A stretch of 64,000 nucleotides of DNA, taken from the NCBI RefSeq assembly GCF_017562075.2, contig NC_054085.1:1550001-1614000 (forward strand), read 5' to 3'. Each line of letters starts with the position of its first letter. Positions within the stretch are counted from its first letter, which is position 1. Positions 23,001-37,200 of the stretch are shown here, one piece after another. The DNA is from Anopheles merus (taxonomy: Eukaryota; Arthropoda; Insecta; Diptera; Culicidae). The notes beneath the pieces were generated by a model. That model saw only the letters and a program-made list of their open reading frames with translations. It searched no databases and was not told the DNA's origin. A program made the position numbers and the translations under genes.

Positions 23001-26000
23001 CATGGTAATAAAGATACCAACGGTTGGAACGCAGGCGATGAACTCTCCCATAAAGTCAAACTTGGACTTTTTGTCCCGAATGGCATCCTGCACGGATTTC
23101 ACCTGTACCGCAACGACTGATAACACTTCTACCGAAATTCGGTTGAATTCATCGAAACAACCCCAGGCACCGGTTTGGGCTAGTCCTTTGTAGATGTTTC
23201 CGCACGATTTGTAGTCCATCTGCTCGGAGCAGTTGAACACGTACACCATGATTCCAAGAGCTCGTCCAAGATCCTTGGTTGTTTCCGTTTTCCCCGTACC
23301 AGCAGGGCCAGCTGGACCACCTCCCATTACCAGATGCAGCGACTGGGTCAACGTAATGTAGCAGCGATCGGTCAACGGGGTGATCACTAAACGTGGAGTA
23401 TTGCCCAGATATTCGTGGCTGTAGCAGAACTGTGCATCACAAATGTTAGCGAAACAATCTTTTTCCATGTCGTCCCAACGGTGTCGCAGCTGCGATTGCC
23501 ACTGAAACGCGGACGCAAATTCCACCTTTGATTGAATCAGCTTGCTAACAACGTCCCGTGAATGGACGTCGATGGTGCAGATGGTCATAATTTTTTGCCG
23601 ATCGCCTCTCGTAAGCTCTCCGAGCAAAAGCGTAATGAGTGTGCTGAGTTGAGAGATTTGCTTCTTGTAGTAATCCTTGATAGCATTATCGTATCCTTCC
23701 TCGAGTCGACTGAAGGCAATGTTTACTTCCGTTGACCACCAGATTTGTGTGCCGCACAGTGATACCTGAGCTGGGTAATCGAACAACCAGTGCTCGCGTT
23801 GCTTTTCTTCATAAGCTACCACGGCTTCCGCAATGTAGTTGCGCAACGATGTTCTCATCGCAATCTGGATTCGATTTAGCCACACTTCCACCTAAAAACA
23901 CATATACATAAACCCAAACCAATCGTTAAGTAAGGTAAGTAAATGTACACAGCCGTATATGCACTTACAGCTCCCGTGCAGTTACAGAACTCGAAAAATT
24001 TAACATATTCAGTATCTTTTGCAATCATTCCCAATGCTTTCTTGCTGTGACCATCATCGTTGGGCTCTAGCTTGAGCTTAGCTATCGAATCGAACAATTT
24101 GGTCAAATGTTTGCACACGACTTCCGGTCGATTACCGTTGCTGAGAATGTCCAACAGATCGGCAGCTGACACAAAATAAAATCGAGGAAAGTAAAGTCGC
24201 TTCGTTTCCAGGTACTCGGCCAGCGCTTTCTCGCACAATGCCAGCTGACTCTGCAGGTTGTCTAGTTTGTCGACCAATCCCTCCCGGTTGGTAGCATGAA
24301 TGACGTTGGAGTTTTAGCCATCTCCTCCATCATTATCTTAAACTCTGCGTCGATATTGTCGAAACGTTCTGAATCGACTGGTAGTTGCATTCGAATGTCA
24401 TCCGAGCTCATAAAGATTGATTCGAGATGGGCCCAGGTACGCTGTACCTCAAACCATACCGTAATGACTTGATCAGCGGTTGTTAACTTCTTCTGCCACT
24501 CGGACACCTCCTCTAAGAAGTGTGCAATGAATTTAGATGTAATTAAATTCTGTAGCACAACCTGTGTATCATAAGATATTGGTTAATAGCCAAAAGTCTG
24601 GAAGCAACATATAAATGAGATCATTACCTGATTTTCCTCTAGCGTTTCGATCAACTCCTCGGATGCTTTAAGCAAGGTGGAACCGGTTCGAAGATGAGTT
24701 TCATATTCAAATTCCATCATTTTGGTATTTGGACTACCATTCCACACAGAATGTAGGTCACGTAGAATTTTCTCCATCGACATTTCTTTTACAGCCTTGT
24801 CGACGATATTTTTCACCTCTTCTTCACATTCGTGTAGATTCAATGCTAGCAGATCAGAAAGGGTTGTGTTTTTGTCCATGATGAATGTTACCTGTCGTGT
24901 GTATGTTGAGTTAAAAGGTACAATTACATCAGTGGATTTATTAGCAACGGCGGGGCAATACAGTTGCATTAATGTAACACAGAAAAAAGTAAGACAGCTT
25001 TTGGAAGCTTATATACATCGCTAGGAAACTTACTGTAATTTCAGGTGGAAGATTTGCTAAACTCTGGAATACAAGCAACGATATGTACAGAACAATTAAT
25101 ATTTGTGTATATACAGGGTACACATTTTGACGTTTGTGTAATGTGGCTGGATTAGCGGAAAGGTAAATAGTGTAACACCGTTATTTACAAAGCAATCCCG
25201 AATAATTAGTACATACTCACATTCAACGTTGAAATAAAAAATAGAAACATTGAATCACAGTAAAAAGAATCAAAATTAGAAACGCGAATTGCTTGGAAAT
25301 TGCTTTATAGCGGTGCACTTGTGCGAGCATAATCGGTGTTTCAATCAAAAGCGAACTACGAGTGTTTGTGCTATAAGCAAAAATGGTACCAATTTTTAGT
25401 ACAGCAATCAGTAACCATGCAGTGGTAAGTAGTAAAGGTGTTATGGTTTCGCTTTGCATGCTTTTTGTTTTAGTTCATGATCGTTATAATCTTCGATCAG
25501 CACATTGTAATAAAGAGCCTGTAGACGTTTCAGTTTTCTATTATTAGATTTATGATATTTTACGATACGGTAACGGCATGCATCAACATTATGATTTAAA
25601 TGTGGTTGACTTTTGATTGAAACATCGCACTTGGCTCGCTTGTTGAAAAGGAAAAGAACACACAAATGGTTTAATATGCAATTTTAAAATAAAAAAATTA
25701 AACCCATTGATCGGTATCAAATAATTAACACCATTTTTCCATAGTGAATTGTAGTAGTAACCTTTGTGGAGGACATCAGTTGATTCCAATGCCGCTCACG
25801 GATGGCGGGATTTTGTAGCTCGCCGACGGCACGCAACGAAGTGAGCATGTTCTTGACCGTCGATTCAAGTGTAATGTATGTATCCCAGGGGCGCATTTCC
25901 TTGTCGAGGAGGCGAATATCCTTGGCAAACTTTTTGCACTCAATGTCCATGTTTTCCACGTCCACTTTTCGCCAAGGAGTCGTTTTCCAATCCTCAATGC

Positions 26001-29000
26001 TGGTACGGACGATGAATACATAGTCCCACAATTGCTGTAGGTGAGGGTAAAGAATAAAGGGGTGAAGTTGGCAGCGATTGGCAGCAACAAGCGTAATCAT
26101 TTTGATTTCACCCACCTTGAGCATTTTCATTTCCTTGCGACACTGGCGAAGCAACTTAAACTCTGGCACAGATACTTCAAACAAGCTACCCGATTCCTGT
26201 ATGTCTGACATATCTTTTTCCAACCGATTGACATCGCCATCGATACGATCGAGAAGAATGTACGGTTCTAGGCAATCGTATTTGAAAAATTCATATGTAC
26301 GAAACACATCACGAAAAACGGTAATATGAACATCGAACATGGCAATCCGATTTCGTATGCCGACGACCTCATTAGCTTGCAGTGGCGCTACCTGCTGCTT
26401 GACGGTGAGTGCAATTTTCTTCGTGTTAGCCCACTGCTCCGGCAGTTCCTGAAGGTACACGTTAACCTCTTCTGGAATATCCATATCATAGTACTTGAGC
26501 AGCTCGATGGTGTCTTTCATCGGTTCAAACATTTCATCCGTAGTTGCAGTTCGCTCCTTAACGTGCAATAGATAGGCCATGATGTTAACCAATCCTTCAT
26601 AGTCACCTTCTTTCACGATCTGAAGCAACCCTTCGTCTGCCTTGCGAATAAAGTTTCCAAGATCGGTGAGGCTATGGGTAACGTTGTTTACCAAATGTTC
26701 TTTGAACATGTTGCCCCACTTGCGCACGATATTCATCAGAGACTGCCGGAAAGGACGCACGTCCACTTGAAACCATGAGTTAAATATTTGGAAAGATTCA
26801 ATTTTTTCTATTTCCTGGTAGAGGGACTCGTAGTGATCAATTTGCTCTCGGAAGGCTTCAATTGTTGGCGGGCACGGCTTGGGCGCATCCGGATCTTTAT
26901 TGATGATCAGCTCAATCTCATCCGCTTCCAACTGGCGGCCATACGCGAGGAATGTTTCCATGCTGTACTCGCGATCCTCCAGCCAGAGGTAGGAGTAGCG
27001 CTCAAAGTCTCCGCAAAACTCGGCTGCTTCTTGTATCACTTTATCAACGCCTTGCAAAATTTCCACTTTCATCTCCTGTATATCGTTGTTCTTAGTGATG
27101 ATCTGTTCGTATGTTTTGTTGGCCGTTTTAAGCAAACGCGGAATCAGCGAAGACATGTACGTTATATCGTTAACTAGCCCAGCTAGCAGTGCAGTAAACC
27201 CATTAATATCATTTGGATTCAGTGAAGGTACAAACACTAGTTGGGGCTCTAGTAGCTCTAAGCGTGATTCAAACAGCGGTGCAAGATTGTTACCTACGTC
27301 CATATTTTCGGCCAGATAGCCAATGCTAATGCCAATCATGAAGAGTAAATTTTCGTACACTATGTTATCAACAAATTTCACATATTCAACCCAGTTGGGA
27401 TCTTCCTGGTCATCCTCCATTCCGAACAATTTCAAGTTCATGTCAAGCAGCTGATGAACCTTGACTGCCGCCGCCTCCAATTCTGCGTAGCGTTTAGTTT
27501 TACGATCGTTACGCTCCTCCAAGCACAGTACCGTGTCCTTCTTAGAGTCTTTCCGCTCAAACAAAGGTAGCTTTGCCCAGGCAGACATGGTGGTGCGAAT
27601 ATCCTGTAAATTGTTTTGAATGCTTTGCATTCGCTTTTGCAACTGCTCGACCGGGTCGCGTATTTGCATCATGTAGTCTTGAATGTCTTCCGAGTTCCAG
27701 GTAAGTTCGTGAATCGCCCGCTCCAACAGAGCATCGATGTGTTCGATTTCACCCTTGATCAACTCTAGTTCAACTTTGGTGCAATTTTTACGTATCTTGT
27801 TATACCAATCGACGGTTTTTTCCAGGTTAAGCGTGTAGGATCGATAGATTTCACTTCTGTCCGAAAACTCAAGGCCTCTCGGTGGGATGTCTTCCTTTTC
27901 CATTAGCCGTAGGTAATGCACTTCCCTCAGGATAGCGAACAGCTGTGGGCTAAAGTTAAGCAGAAGCTCGGGAGAGTTTTTCTTCCGTATAATCAATGGC
28001 GTGTCTAGATGTGCTTCTATAGTTTCAGGCACCTCCTTTGCCCAGCCATCGAAAATGGATCGTTCAAACTCTTTCAGCTTAGCAATCAGCACATCAAAAC
28101 GAGCAATCAGCGCTGCACCTTCGTCGGATTGCACGACTCTGCAGAGGAAAGGAAGATGGGTGTTAAAAATGGAAAACAAATATGATTATAATATATCTTT
28201 CACAGTACGAATTAAAGGCGTTAGACTTACGGATGCTGCAATGTTTGGAATTGTTTGATGGGGGAAGTGATCCGATTCGTGAGCTGCAACACCCAACGAA
28301 GAGCAGCAGTAACCGGCGGTGCACTACGATCAACGAAAATGTATCCTTCTTTGCGGTAGTGTTCCATCTGCTGAGCAAAATATTTTCACACGTGCTGAGC
28401 TCTTCATCAATCATTACCAAAATTTGTCTGTATTTGTTGGTGAACTCTTCTTTAATTTTTGGTCGATCCAACACAGTTCCAACGATACTAATTAGCTGCA
28501 AAAAGAAGCAATGTTACATTTGGAACGTAATAATTTTAACAACTTACCTTAAATACACTTTCCAAGTTGTGACAATCGTCAAAAGCTTGGCATAGGATTG
28601 CAGCAAGCTTGAGATCAAGCTCAAGGATACGATCCTGGAACTTTAGAAAATCTTCCTTGAACGTAGGATCGTCGGGATCGAGAACGTCGTAGGTTTTCGA
28701 AGCAAATAGTGAAAAACACTGATTGAACTCTACAGATACACCTGTAATTCGGGCACTTAACGCCCGTCCTTTAAGTCCACCGATTTCAACTTTCTCCAGT
28801 TTGAGAAATTCAATGACGGTATTGAAAAACCATTGAATGGTGAATAATCGATCAAGGAAAGCATTATATCGTTCGAACACGGCATTAGGATGGAATGTCC
28901 AGTTTACCACGGGACGTTCCTGAAAGAAGGGTGCAATGTTATCCTTATATTCATCGTATACTGTGCGAAAATATTTAAGAATTTGTATCGACAGGGATAT

Positions 29001-30653
29001 TCTCTGCATGGCCTCGTCGATATCAGTATGAAAGATAGAGGATGGATCCAAAAAGCGTTTGGCCTATAAGAGATGCAAATGAAATAGTCAAAATAGTCGT
29101 GCCATCGAATCGAAGCGACATTTATCTTACCTGCTGTATGATTAAATTACATATTTGACGAAGGAGTACTGTTTTAGAATAAAATAATTGAAAACGTCTT
29201 GACAAAAAACTGCTTACCAATCGCTAGTAGAACTTACCAATCAATTTTGCAGAATGACAATAATATAGAGAATTAGACCAAATCAAACAAACGACGTGCA
29301 GCAGTGGTTTTAACAAAACTTTGCACTCTGAAAACTCAGTGTCTTCCAGTTGCTGGAAGTGTCTCGTGAGAGGGTTCAAATAAAGTGTTATATCACGTGC
29401 CTCAGCCAAAGCTATACAAGAAAGATCGACAGCAAAGTAGAGGATGTAGTAAATAAATGAAATATATTTTAGAAAGCAGACATCAGTACGCAATACAGGA
29501 CTAACCTGTTACAACGTTCTTGAAGAGTGTTTTAAAGCAGGGATAGTATGCACTATCTGTGTATTCTAGAATTAGTGCCATGCTGCGAATACGTTCGTGG
29601 CGTAGTTGCTCGTAAATGTATGTCAGATTTTTAAGACGATTGTTCCAAAAGTTTATTTCTGTAATGTATTAATATTATACGCAAAGGGAATGTAAAATTG
29701 TTTGAGAGAAGTTTTTTTCTGTAATAAATGCATGTAATTTATGTAAAAGTAATATTACCGACAGAGGGAACAGGATTTTGACCGCCATTGAATGCATTTG
29801 CACTAGACTCCAGCATGACATCATTTACTTGTGTGGCCCATTTTATAACAACACCTTCGATTGCGCTCTTCAGATAAAGATTAATCGAACATTCCGAGTT
29901 GACAACCAGTTCTTTGGCCGTCTGCACACATTTATCAACTCCCACGGGCATTGGTAGAACGGTCTGTCCACTAACTTGACCCTGAACTTGATAAACCGTG
30001 CTCTTAAGACTGTGAACTTGCTTTTGTACGTCTTGTGCTACCATTTCAGGCCATCCGAGGTGGTTGTCAGAGTTCGAAAGAAGGGGAACAAAAACTTCAT
30101 CGACCAGACAGGACAGCTGGTCGATGGTTCGCGTTGCAAGATCACCAACCACTAGCACATCTTTGCAGCCATCGCGAGGCACATCGATTGGGTTCTTCTT
30201 AACAAAGTAAACACCTGTAAAAGTGTATCCAAATCATTGGTATTGCAAAGTTATATGTTATTGTTATAAATAGCATGATGAAGTTTACCTTTATTTTTAA
30301 GTTGTTGTATTGGAAAACTCACAAGTGGAATTAATTGTGCAGATGGTGTAAGAATAATAATCATAACGACAGTTTGTGCATTGTCAAAAAACTCTTTCAG
30401 AACTGCCTTGTGTTCCTCTCTGCACAGAATAATCAGACAGGTGGCAAAGGGGAAAAATGGCAAAGAAAGAAAGAAAATAATTAATTGAAACGATTTAGAA
30501 ACTGTTTGCTTCAAATCTTTGGGAAAAGCACTATCCGTACAGTGTAACTAATCTGTGCCATTTTTCTGGTTTCAACTTGAGCGTTTTCTGCACAAACGAT
30601 CCCAGAAACTCAAATCGTGGATCAGAGTTGCTACTTCCTCCGGCTCCTTCCAT
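14069..30653 (-). CDS. Axonemal outer-arm dynein heavy chain, beta class (DNAH9/11/17; Dhc93AB-like)
   Basis: This ciliary motor heavy chain should act in sperm flagella and chordotonal cilia. From ATG 30653 I placed 26 exons: 30541-30653, 30289-30419, 29759-30214, 29506-29658, 29238-29411, 29131-29168, 28548-29063, 28231-28495, 26116-28138, 25762-26034, 24628-24891, 23969-24561, 22945-23891, 22682-22883, 21882-22594, 20581-21757, 20041-20402, 19710-19866, 18135-19484, 17888-18057, 17322-17819, 16580-17261, 16202-16516, 14725-16141, 14360-14641 and 14069-14230. Phases agree throughout. The product is about 4,478 residues, the family's normal size. P-loops are GPAGTGKT (AAA1, about 1860), GNAGTGKT (AAA2, about 2140), GIAGCGKT (AAA3, about 2470) and GVGGSGKQ (AAA4, about 2815). 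The stalk coiled coils flank the microtubule-binding tip in exon 19, and the C-terminus ends WTLAGVALLLQV. Frame losses occur near 28376 (1 base, T run), 24305 (1 base) and 16352 (2 bases), all without loss of homology. Confidence 0.93.
25034..25063 (-). other. Candidate 30-nt in-frame microexon within dynein intron
   Basis: Inside the 870-bp intron between dynein exons 25762-26034 and 24628-24891, a 30-base piece is bounded by ttgtattccag and gtaagttt on the minus strand. Both flanking exons are in phase 0, so it would insert ten residues (SLANLPPEIT) without a shift, just before the VTFIMDKNTT segment. Other family members lack an insertion there as far as I recall. It could be an optional exon or chance splice-like sites. 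Confidence 0.3.
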
Positions 30654-31175
30654 GATTGTAGGTGGTGGTGTGTAATATTTTTATGTTTGAAGCTCTATAC
30701 AACATGAAACGAAAGAAAATCGAAAACATTCTTATTATCCATGTTTAAATCATCCAACAGTAAAACTTGTAGTTTTGTGAGTTTTCAAAGACTGTAGTTT
30801 GGGGGTATTTGTAATTTTAATTGTTTTTAACAAGCACGCTTACAAACTTCGCTTTATATCTATTGCAGTACCACTGTCGACGATTTCACATATAATTACT
30901 AATTGTGGCCGTAAGATACAAAGATAACCGATAAAACGAGGCACATAAAAACAAACTAATGGTACACTTATGCCCAACAATCGTTATTCACATCCGGAGC
31001 ATCTTTGGCAATTTTTTTTTGGTTTTTTGGTTGAGCGAGTGTTTTTATTCTTAGCTTTTTCCGTCGGTTTGCATAAATTATATCATAGTATCTGAGTCGT
31101 AATAAGTTTATTGAAACAGAACGCTTTGAAAAGATTTTATTGAATGTTTAAGGAACTATTTCTTTAATTAAACTT

Positions 31176-31223
31176 GAAGTTTAATATGTGAAACATATTG
31201 AAGTTTAATATGTGAAACATATT
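31176..31223. repeat. Direct 24-bp tandem duplication
   Basis: GAAGTTTAATATGTGAAACA plus TATT occurs twice in immediate succession at 31176-31199 and 31200-31223. Confidence 0.85.
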
Positions 31224-34030
31224 ATTAACGATGTTCTGGTCGATTGGAATTGAAAAAAGAAAAAAAGAATAATATGTACTTTTAAATCATAAATAGAATT
31301 CAATTTAAAACAAAAAAAACAACACAAAAACAAAACAAAACAAACTTTGCAGCTTTTTGTTATAAAAAGCATTGAAAAGTTTTTACCTAAAATCAAGACA
31401 AAAAGGAAAAAACCCTCTTGTTCCTGAAAGATATCATAATACTACGATAAACTGGTTAATGCACAACGCTTTAATTGTACACAACGCAAATCCTATCCAT
31501 GTTCTGCTTTAAGTAACACATTGCTCCTCAGCCTGCTGTATGCATCCGAGAGATTGGATGATAATTAGCTCAACGATCCATTAAAGTCACGAATTTGATT
31601 AAATCGAGTCAACAAAATGGAGCAGAGTTGGATTTTTGTAGCATAGTTTCGTACAAACTTGTTGCCGGTCAAATTTTTCTGTTGCGTTTCGTCTTAGTTT
31701 CAGGGTAATAGAACGCCCCGCTCCGTGTGCTGGTACGTTTAAGCTTTGAATAATTTCGACACGCGATCTGGCAATAACGTGATCTAAGCCAAGGGCTACG
31801 GCTGTATATCTTTGTTGGCGCGGCAAAAAAGGGTTTTCGTTAGTTTTGTTTGTTGGTGAGCACCAAGCATACCAACAATAAACGGTGAGCTAAAGTCGTA
31901 AGGATCGTAGTCACATTATGGAGAAGTATAATATTGGCATAGCGGATTGGAAACATCGCCATTAAGGGCACGCTGCATAATTTTGGCACGCTAGATTGTT
32001 TGTCAGTTGAGTCGCTAACGAATCTTCCAAAGCACTGCTATAAATACTTCAATCGATAAGTTTTCCGGTTAGTATGTTTTGGTAAAACTATTACGGCGCA
32101 ATAGTTTTGGCCAAGTTGATTGAGATTGATGTTTCGAATGAATTGTTAAGAAAACGTAAAACCCAGTTATTGGAACCACATTTTGCACTGCACTGTTAAT
32201 CCTTTGCACTTTATTCATTGTAAATTATTCTTTTCACACAATATTTTTTTCTTATTGATATAAAGTGTTTTATTTGATTAGCAGTTTATGCATTTCGAAT
32301 ATGTTTAATTTTTGCACAATATATAATTATATTCACTTTATTTTGAAACATGGTTTTGAGACATACATTTTTCTATAATAGCTTAATTTCTTGATGATAT
32401 CAAGTATAAAAATATGAACTGTTTTTTAATTCAAATTTAAATTCGAAGTTTTTCAAGATTTTTTATCCGCGTAACAACCATCAGGTCTTATCACTTCGCA
32501 CAATTTGGTTATAGGTGTAAAAAAACTGATATTTGTTTTATTTGTAAATGCTTACACACTTTTTAAGTTTTTATTGCCGTGAAAGCGTGAAGGGGGTTTT
32601 GTGCATTATAATTTAAAGATATCAATAAAAACTTTAGAGATATATCACACACTAATGACACATTTATACATAAATCGTTTTAAAATAACAAATCTTCAGA
32701 CACCCGCGCGCGAAGTCTATGCGAGTGGAATTCTGGTAGCCGAATGATCAGATCGAATGCTTCAGGTTAAAGCTTTGCAATAGATATAGGAGGCTATGCT
32801 CAATGATACATTTCTATACACCTTACCCATCTTCCCTCGCCTGTAAACTTCATGCAAAGTGACACGAGACATGATAGCTATTCTTTGTGTCACCAGCAAA
32901 GTATGGTGAGCTTCGTGGCCGAGGCTTTTATAAATAAATTCGTAACTAAGATACTGATATTGTTTTGTTGATAGAGCCCAACATTATCTAGGGAATGTGA
33001 GATAGTCGAGGAATGGAATCGTCAACCGATGCGAATTGTTTGGTTGGTTAGTTTGGCCTCTGCACCATGTTTTTGATATCGCAAAAGCTTTACGTACTGT
33101 TTAGAAGCGGTTGTTAGGTCGATCGTGGGCTAGAGAAGGGTTGCTCACTGTCAGTTTAAATTCTTGACATCTTTCAATAAAGTTCCTGTTTCTAGGTTGG
33201 TTGCTGCAAGCAATTGCATTCGGTATAGAGCGACACGAAAGCGAATTACAAAAAGGTGTGCAGTGGTTGCCTTCAAAGGCCAATATGGTCATTCATGCCT
33301 GAAGCTGTGAGCAAATTTTTTGTGTCTGAATGAATTGTGATACCTTTTGAAAAGCTTTGAATGGCTTAGGTAGCCCAATTTGTAAATGGCATATAGTATA
33401 CTATACAGTAGGAATTTATACCATCTGCAAAAAGATTTCGAATTTTGCTATTAAAAATTGCAACACGTTGTGAGCCAACGATTATTAAATTAAATTAAAT
33501 TATGATGTTTAATGCTAAGCATGTGTTTTTATTTATTTTAAATCTTAACTATTCAGAAGAAAAGAACTTCTCGCATTGGAACACACATGGATGGTTCATA
33601 CTAAGCTCTTCTAATACGTCAATAGCACTATTTCTACGCTACTCAACACATAGCTAGTTTGAACTTGACTATTGATTTCGTTTTTCCCGTGATTGATTTT
33701 GATTGGTTCAATTAGGTTGATGTGAAGTGAGAAAGCTGTTCGCACTTACTTTAAATTGCAAAATTAATAGCCAATTTAATTTGAAAGGCAAATTGATTGA
33801 GCTTCAATTGTCAAACAATACTCAATGAGTTCAAGCTTTTTTCATCATAGGATGGTTTGCAGAAAATCCAAATTTGTGAAAAAAGTATTGCCTCAAGCAA
33901 AAGGTCAATCGGACACTTATGGATTCTCTGTGCTGTGTAGTTAGTAAAGATGGTTGTTATTAAAACACGTAATACACGTGATCCTTAATAACCGTATTGA
34001 TGTTTTTCAACACTAATGTAAAAAATTTCT

Positions 34031-34206
34031 CTCTCTTATTTCTCTTTGGCACAACAACTGTAGTCGCTGAAGTTCTGCTGGCTTTCAGTGAATTATTGAT
34101 CTTTCATAGCAGAATAGTCAGTATGAGGGCACGGTCCATTTGGGAATTGAACCCATGACGGTCATGATGTTAAGTTGTACGAGTTGACGACTGTACCACA
34201 AGACCG

Positions 34207-34207
<1 letters not shown>
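34031..34207 (-). mobile_element. tRNA-derived SINE copy adjoining a CT microsatellite
   Basis: In reverse orientation this copy contains the family head (GGTCTTGTGGTACAGTCGTC and GGGTTCAATTCCC-like B box) and body (CAGTGAATTATTGATC, GGCACAACAACTGTAG). It abuts the (CT)n tract that starts at 34208. No target duplication is seen. Confidence 0.65.

Positions 34208-34261
<54 letters not shown>
34208..34261. repeat. (CT)n microsatellite
   Basis: About 27 uninterrupted CT dinucleotides. Protein-like ORFs of S-L or E-R repeats across it are artefacts. Confidence 0.95.
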
Positions 34262-34265
<4 letters not shown>

Positions 34266-37200
34266 CCCACAAAAATCTCCACTATAATTATCACATTCAT
34301 TGCACGTATTATTTCCATCATTTATCTCCCCATACTGTTCATACAGTAATGAAATACAAGTAAGTTAGTTTAAAATTATTCTATACCTATTTTGGTAAAA
34401 TAATACAGGGACGTCAATTTAATCTGAGATCGGTCCTTATGTTTGCTAATGCTTATCACAAGTGTTCTACATTTCATTCAAAATTCATTGACAAATGTAA
34501 GTTCATTGACAATGTAATACCATCTACAAATGTATTACGCGTGGGTAAAAGTTTTCTTTAACATTGGCAAAATATCAGTTTACCATTAACCTGGGTGTTT
34601 CTGGGTACGAAAGACAGGAAAATTGAAAAGCAAAAGTTTTCACATTCTCTGAGGACGAATAGTTTGTACAAAGTTTTCGCATAATCAATTGCGGTACCTC
34701 GTGGATAGCATCCTCCAATATGTACGTACAGGTTTGTTGGAGGTTTATTTTTGTTACCGAGGATGTCATCTAGTTGATAGAATATATTACACCGAAATAA
34801 TATTACTAATATCCGAGAAAGTTTATAATGTTGATAGAATCAAGAACAGTTATTAATTGTAATGTGTATGATTCAACATACTACTCAGTCTACTTCCTAA
34901 CGGTGGATAATAAGCCATATATGTTTTCCTTATTTTTTAAAAGAATTAACTAATTTCACAAAATTTCGCTTAGAGCATTGTACACAATAAGCTTATCAAA
35001 TTTTGAATCTTGAGGTAGCGGAGAAACTCAATTCACACAACTTTCAAGACGAAGGCTCTGCCTATGATCGCAACATGAAAAAAAGGCTTTATGAAACGTT
35101 ACGTGATGTAATATTGTGGCCAATCCTCCAAAATCTTGTAAATTTGAAGCGCTGTAAATGAACATCATCATCCTAGTTTAATAATTTTGTATATGTCCAG
35201 TTTCAAGATAAAATAATTTTGTAGCACAACCTTAAGCTGTGTGTTGGCTGTGTTTATTGTTAAATATTTTGTTTGATAAATCTTGTATGATGTTGTGCAA
35301 TCCAAACACTCTAACTGTATCAGTGTAACTGGATGTAGTAATAATTCGCTACAAATGTTTTTTTCTTTTAAATATTGTATCGTATGACTCTTTTCTAAGC
35401 AGCAAATAAAAGTACAAACTAATGGACAAATTTTAATTACTTTTTTATTGAATTGGTATTCTCAGTTGTGGTGCTTGAATGCAAATGGTATATAACAACA
35501 ATAAAATAATCCGTGCCCATATAAAAAATTAAAAATAATTTTATGAGACAGCTTCATGGAGACGCCCAGTATTGATGAGGTGTTTTTTCGTCAGATACTG
35601 AGCTATTTCAAAAAGTATCCAAATGTCTAGTGAATATTTTTTATAAAAATTTCGTAACCAGACAGTTTTTTGGAAACTAATGTTATGAAAGGTTCTTTGT
35701 TTTTGCGTACATTTATAAATTATAAATGCATTTTTTAAAAGCATCTTTAATTTCATTTGTATTGTTTGCTAATTAGGGTGTTGATATTTTTTTGAATTTG
35801 TATGTTTAAGAGGGGAATTTTTCTCGCATTATATTGAATAGAGTAGAATGGTCAATATTTAGTAAAATGCTTTTTTCTGCCAAAAAGTTTTCCGGACATT
35901 ACGTTGCGAGTCAGACGAACAGCTTTTAACCGTGTTATCGAACAGAAATGAAATGTACTGAGCAATAGTAAAATAAATGGTAAATAAATAATTGTTAATT
36001 GTTGCTTGTTGTTATTAATTGTTACAATCTTCGTGCGCCACACTTATACATGCAATTGTACTGATAACTTTTAGAGTACTACCTTCTTAATATTATAATT
36101 TACCTAATTGTACAACTTACTGTATTTGTTATATTTAATTGGCTCATTGGCTCCAATACGGATGTTAAGCTTTGTTCATATAACCCAGCCTTCTGCATCC
36201 GAAAAAATGACAATCAGACAACGCATCACAAATGAGTATCTCCAAGAGAACATCCATCCGTTTTCTATGATAGTGATTGATGTGGAAACAAGTTTTTATA
36301 AAGCTGGTAATTACTGGCAACACATTGAGATTAAGTCACTTGATTGCTTCATCGACGGTGTTAAGTCAATCATCGACAAAGTTTGTGATTGGAATCAGAT
36401 TGAAACTGTCAATCATTGAAACACTACTTCTTGACTTTTATTGACGTAGTTGAAATGTTTAAATCGAAACATAAGTTTTCTATTGCAGGCATTAGCAGCT
36501 TGCTCGCATATTTGTGTTGTGTGTGTATGTAAGTGAAGTGTCGGAACCGAGGAAACAAGTTGTTACAGCAACCCAAGATACTGATTCCAAATTTGTAATT
36601 TCAAAGTTCACTATTTTTTTCGTGTGATTAGCATTTGCATAAAAAATGTTTTGTTTGATATTAGGAGAAATACATGAGTAGGATAAAAATGAGTCGTTTG
36701 GTACGTTAATACAATTACCTTTAATGAAAAAACACATTTTCAACGACATATTTTAAATTAGTTATACAATTGTTTCTATTCGTATTGGTTTCGTATTAAA
36801 TTTGCAAAAAAGTATAACTTTGTTGAGGCTGTAAAGTTTCATGAAAGAATAGTGACCACGTGGAATGTAATGATGCGGTTTGCCTTCAGCAAGATAATCG
36901 AATATATTGCAATAATGACGTGGAGTGTGTCAGATAACAGGTCCGTTTTCTAAGTTGATAATGGTTCGTACGCATGTGTCGTATTCCGGCTTTACTAAGC
37001 AGAGGTTAAGTGTGTATAGCAGACAATAGGTCATAAGGAAAAAAAGCTTTCGCCGAGGTAAAACCGTAATCGCATTTCTTCTCACATGTTAGGAGGTTTT
37101 ATGGTACGATAAATTGGTACGGTGGTCCTTTGGAGCTACCAAATATTCTGCACACGACCATACAGTTAGTGTTAAGGTGTGGATTGCATTCCAGTAAAAA

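Noticed and set aside
14996..27319. Plus-strand ORFs of 60-130 codons opposite the dynein gene
   Set aside because: They are antisense shadows of conserved dynein exons with no family features of their own.
34118..34363. ORFs with Arg-Glu or Ser-Leu runs
   Set aside because: They arise from the CT/GA microsatellite and the flanking SINE.
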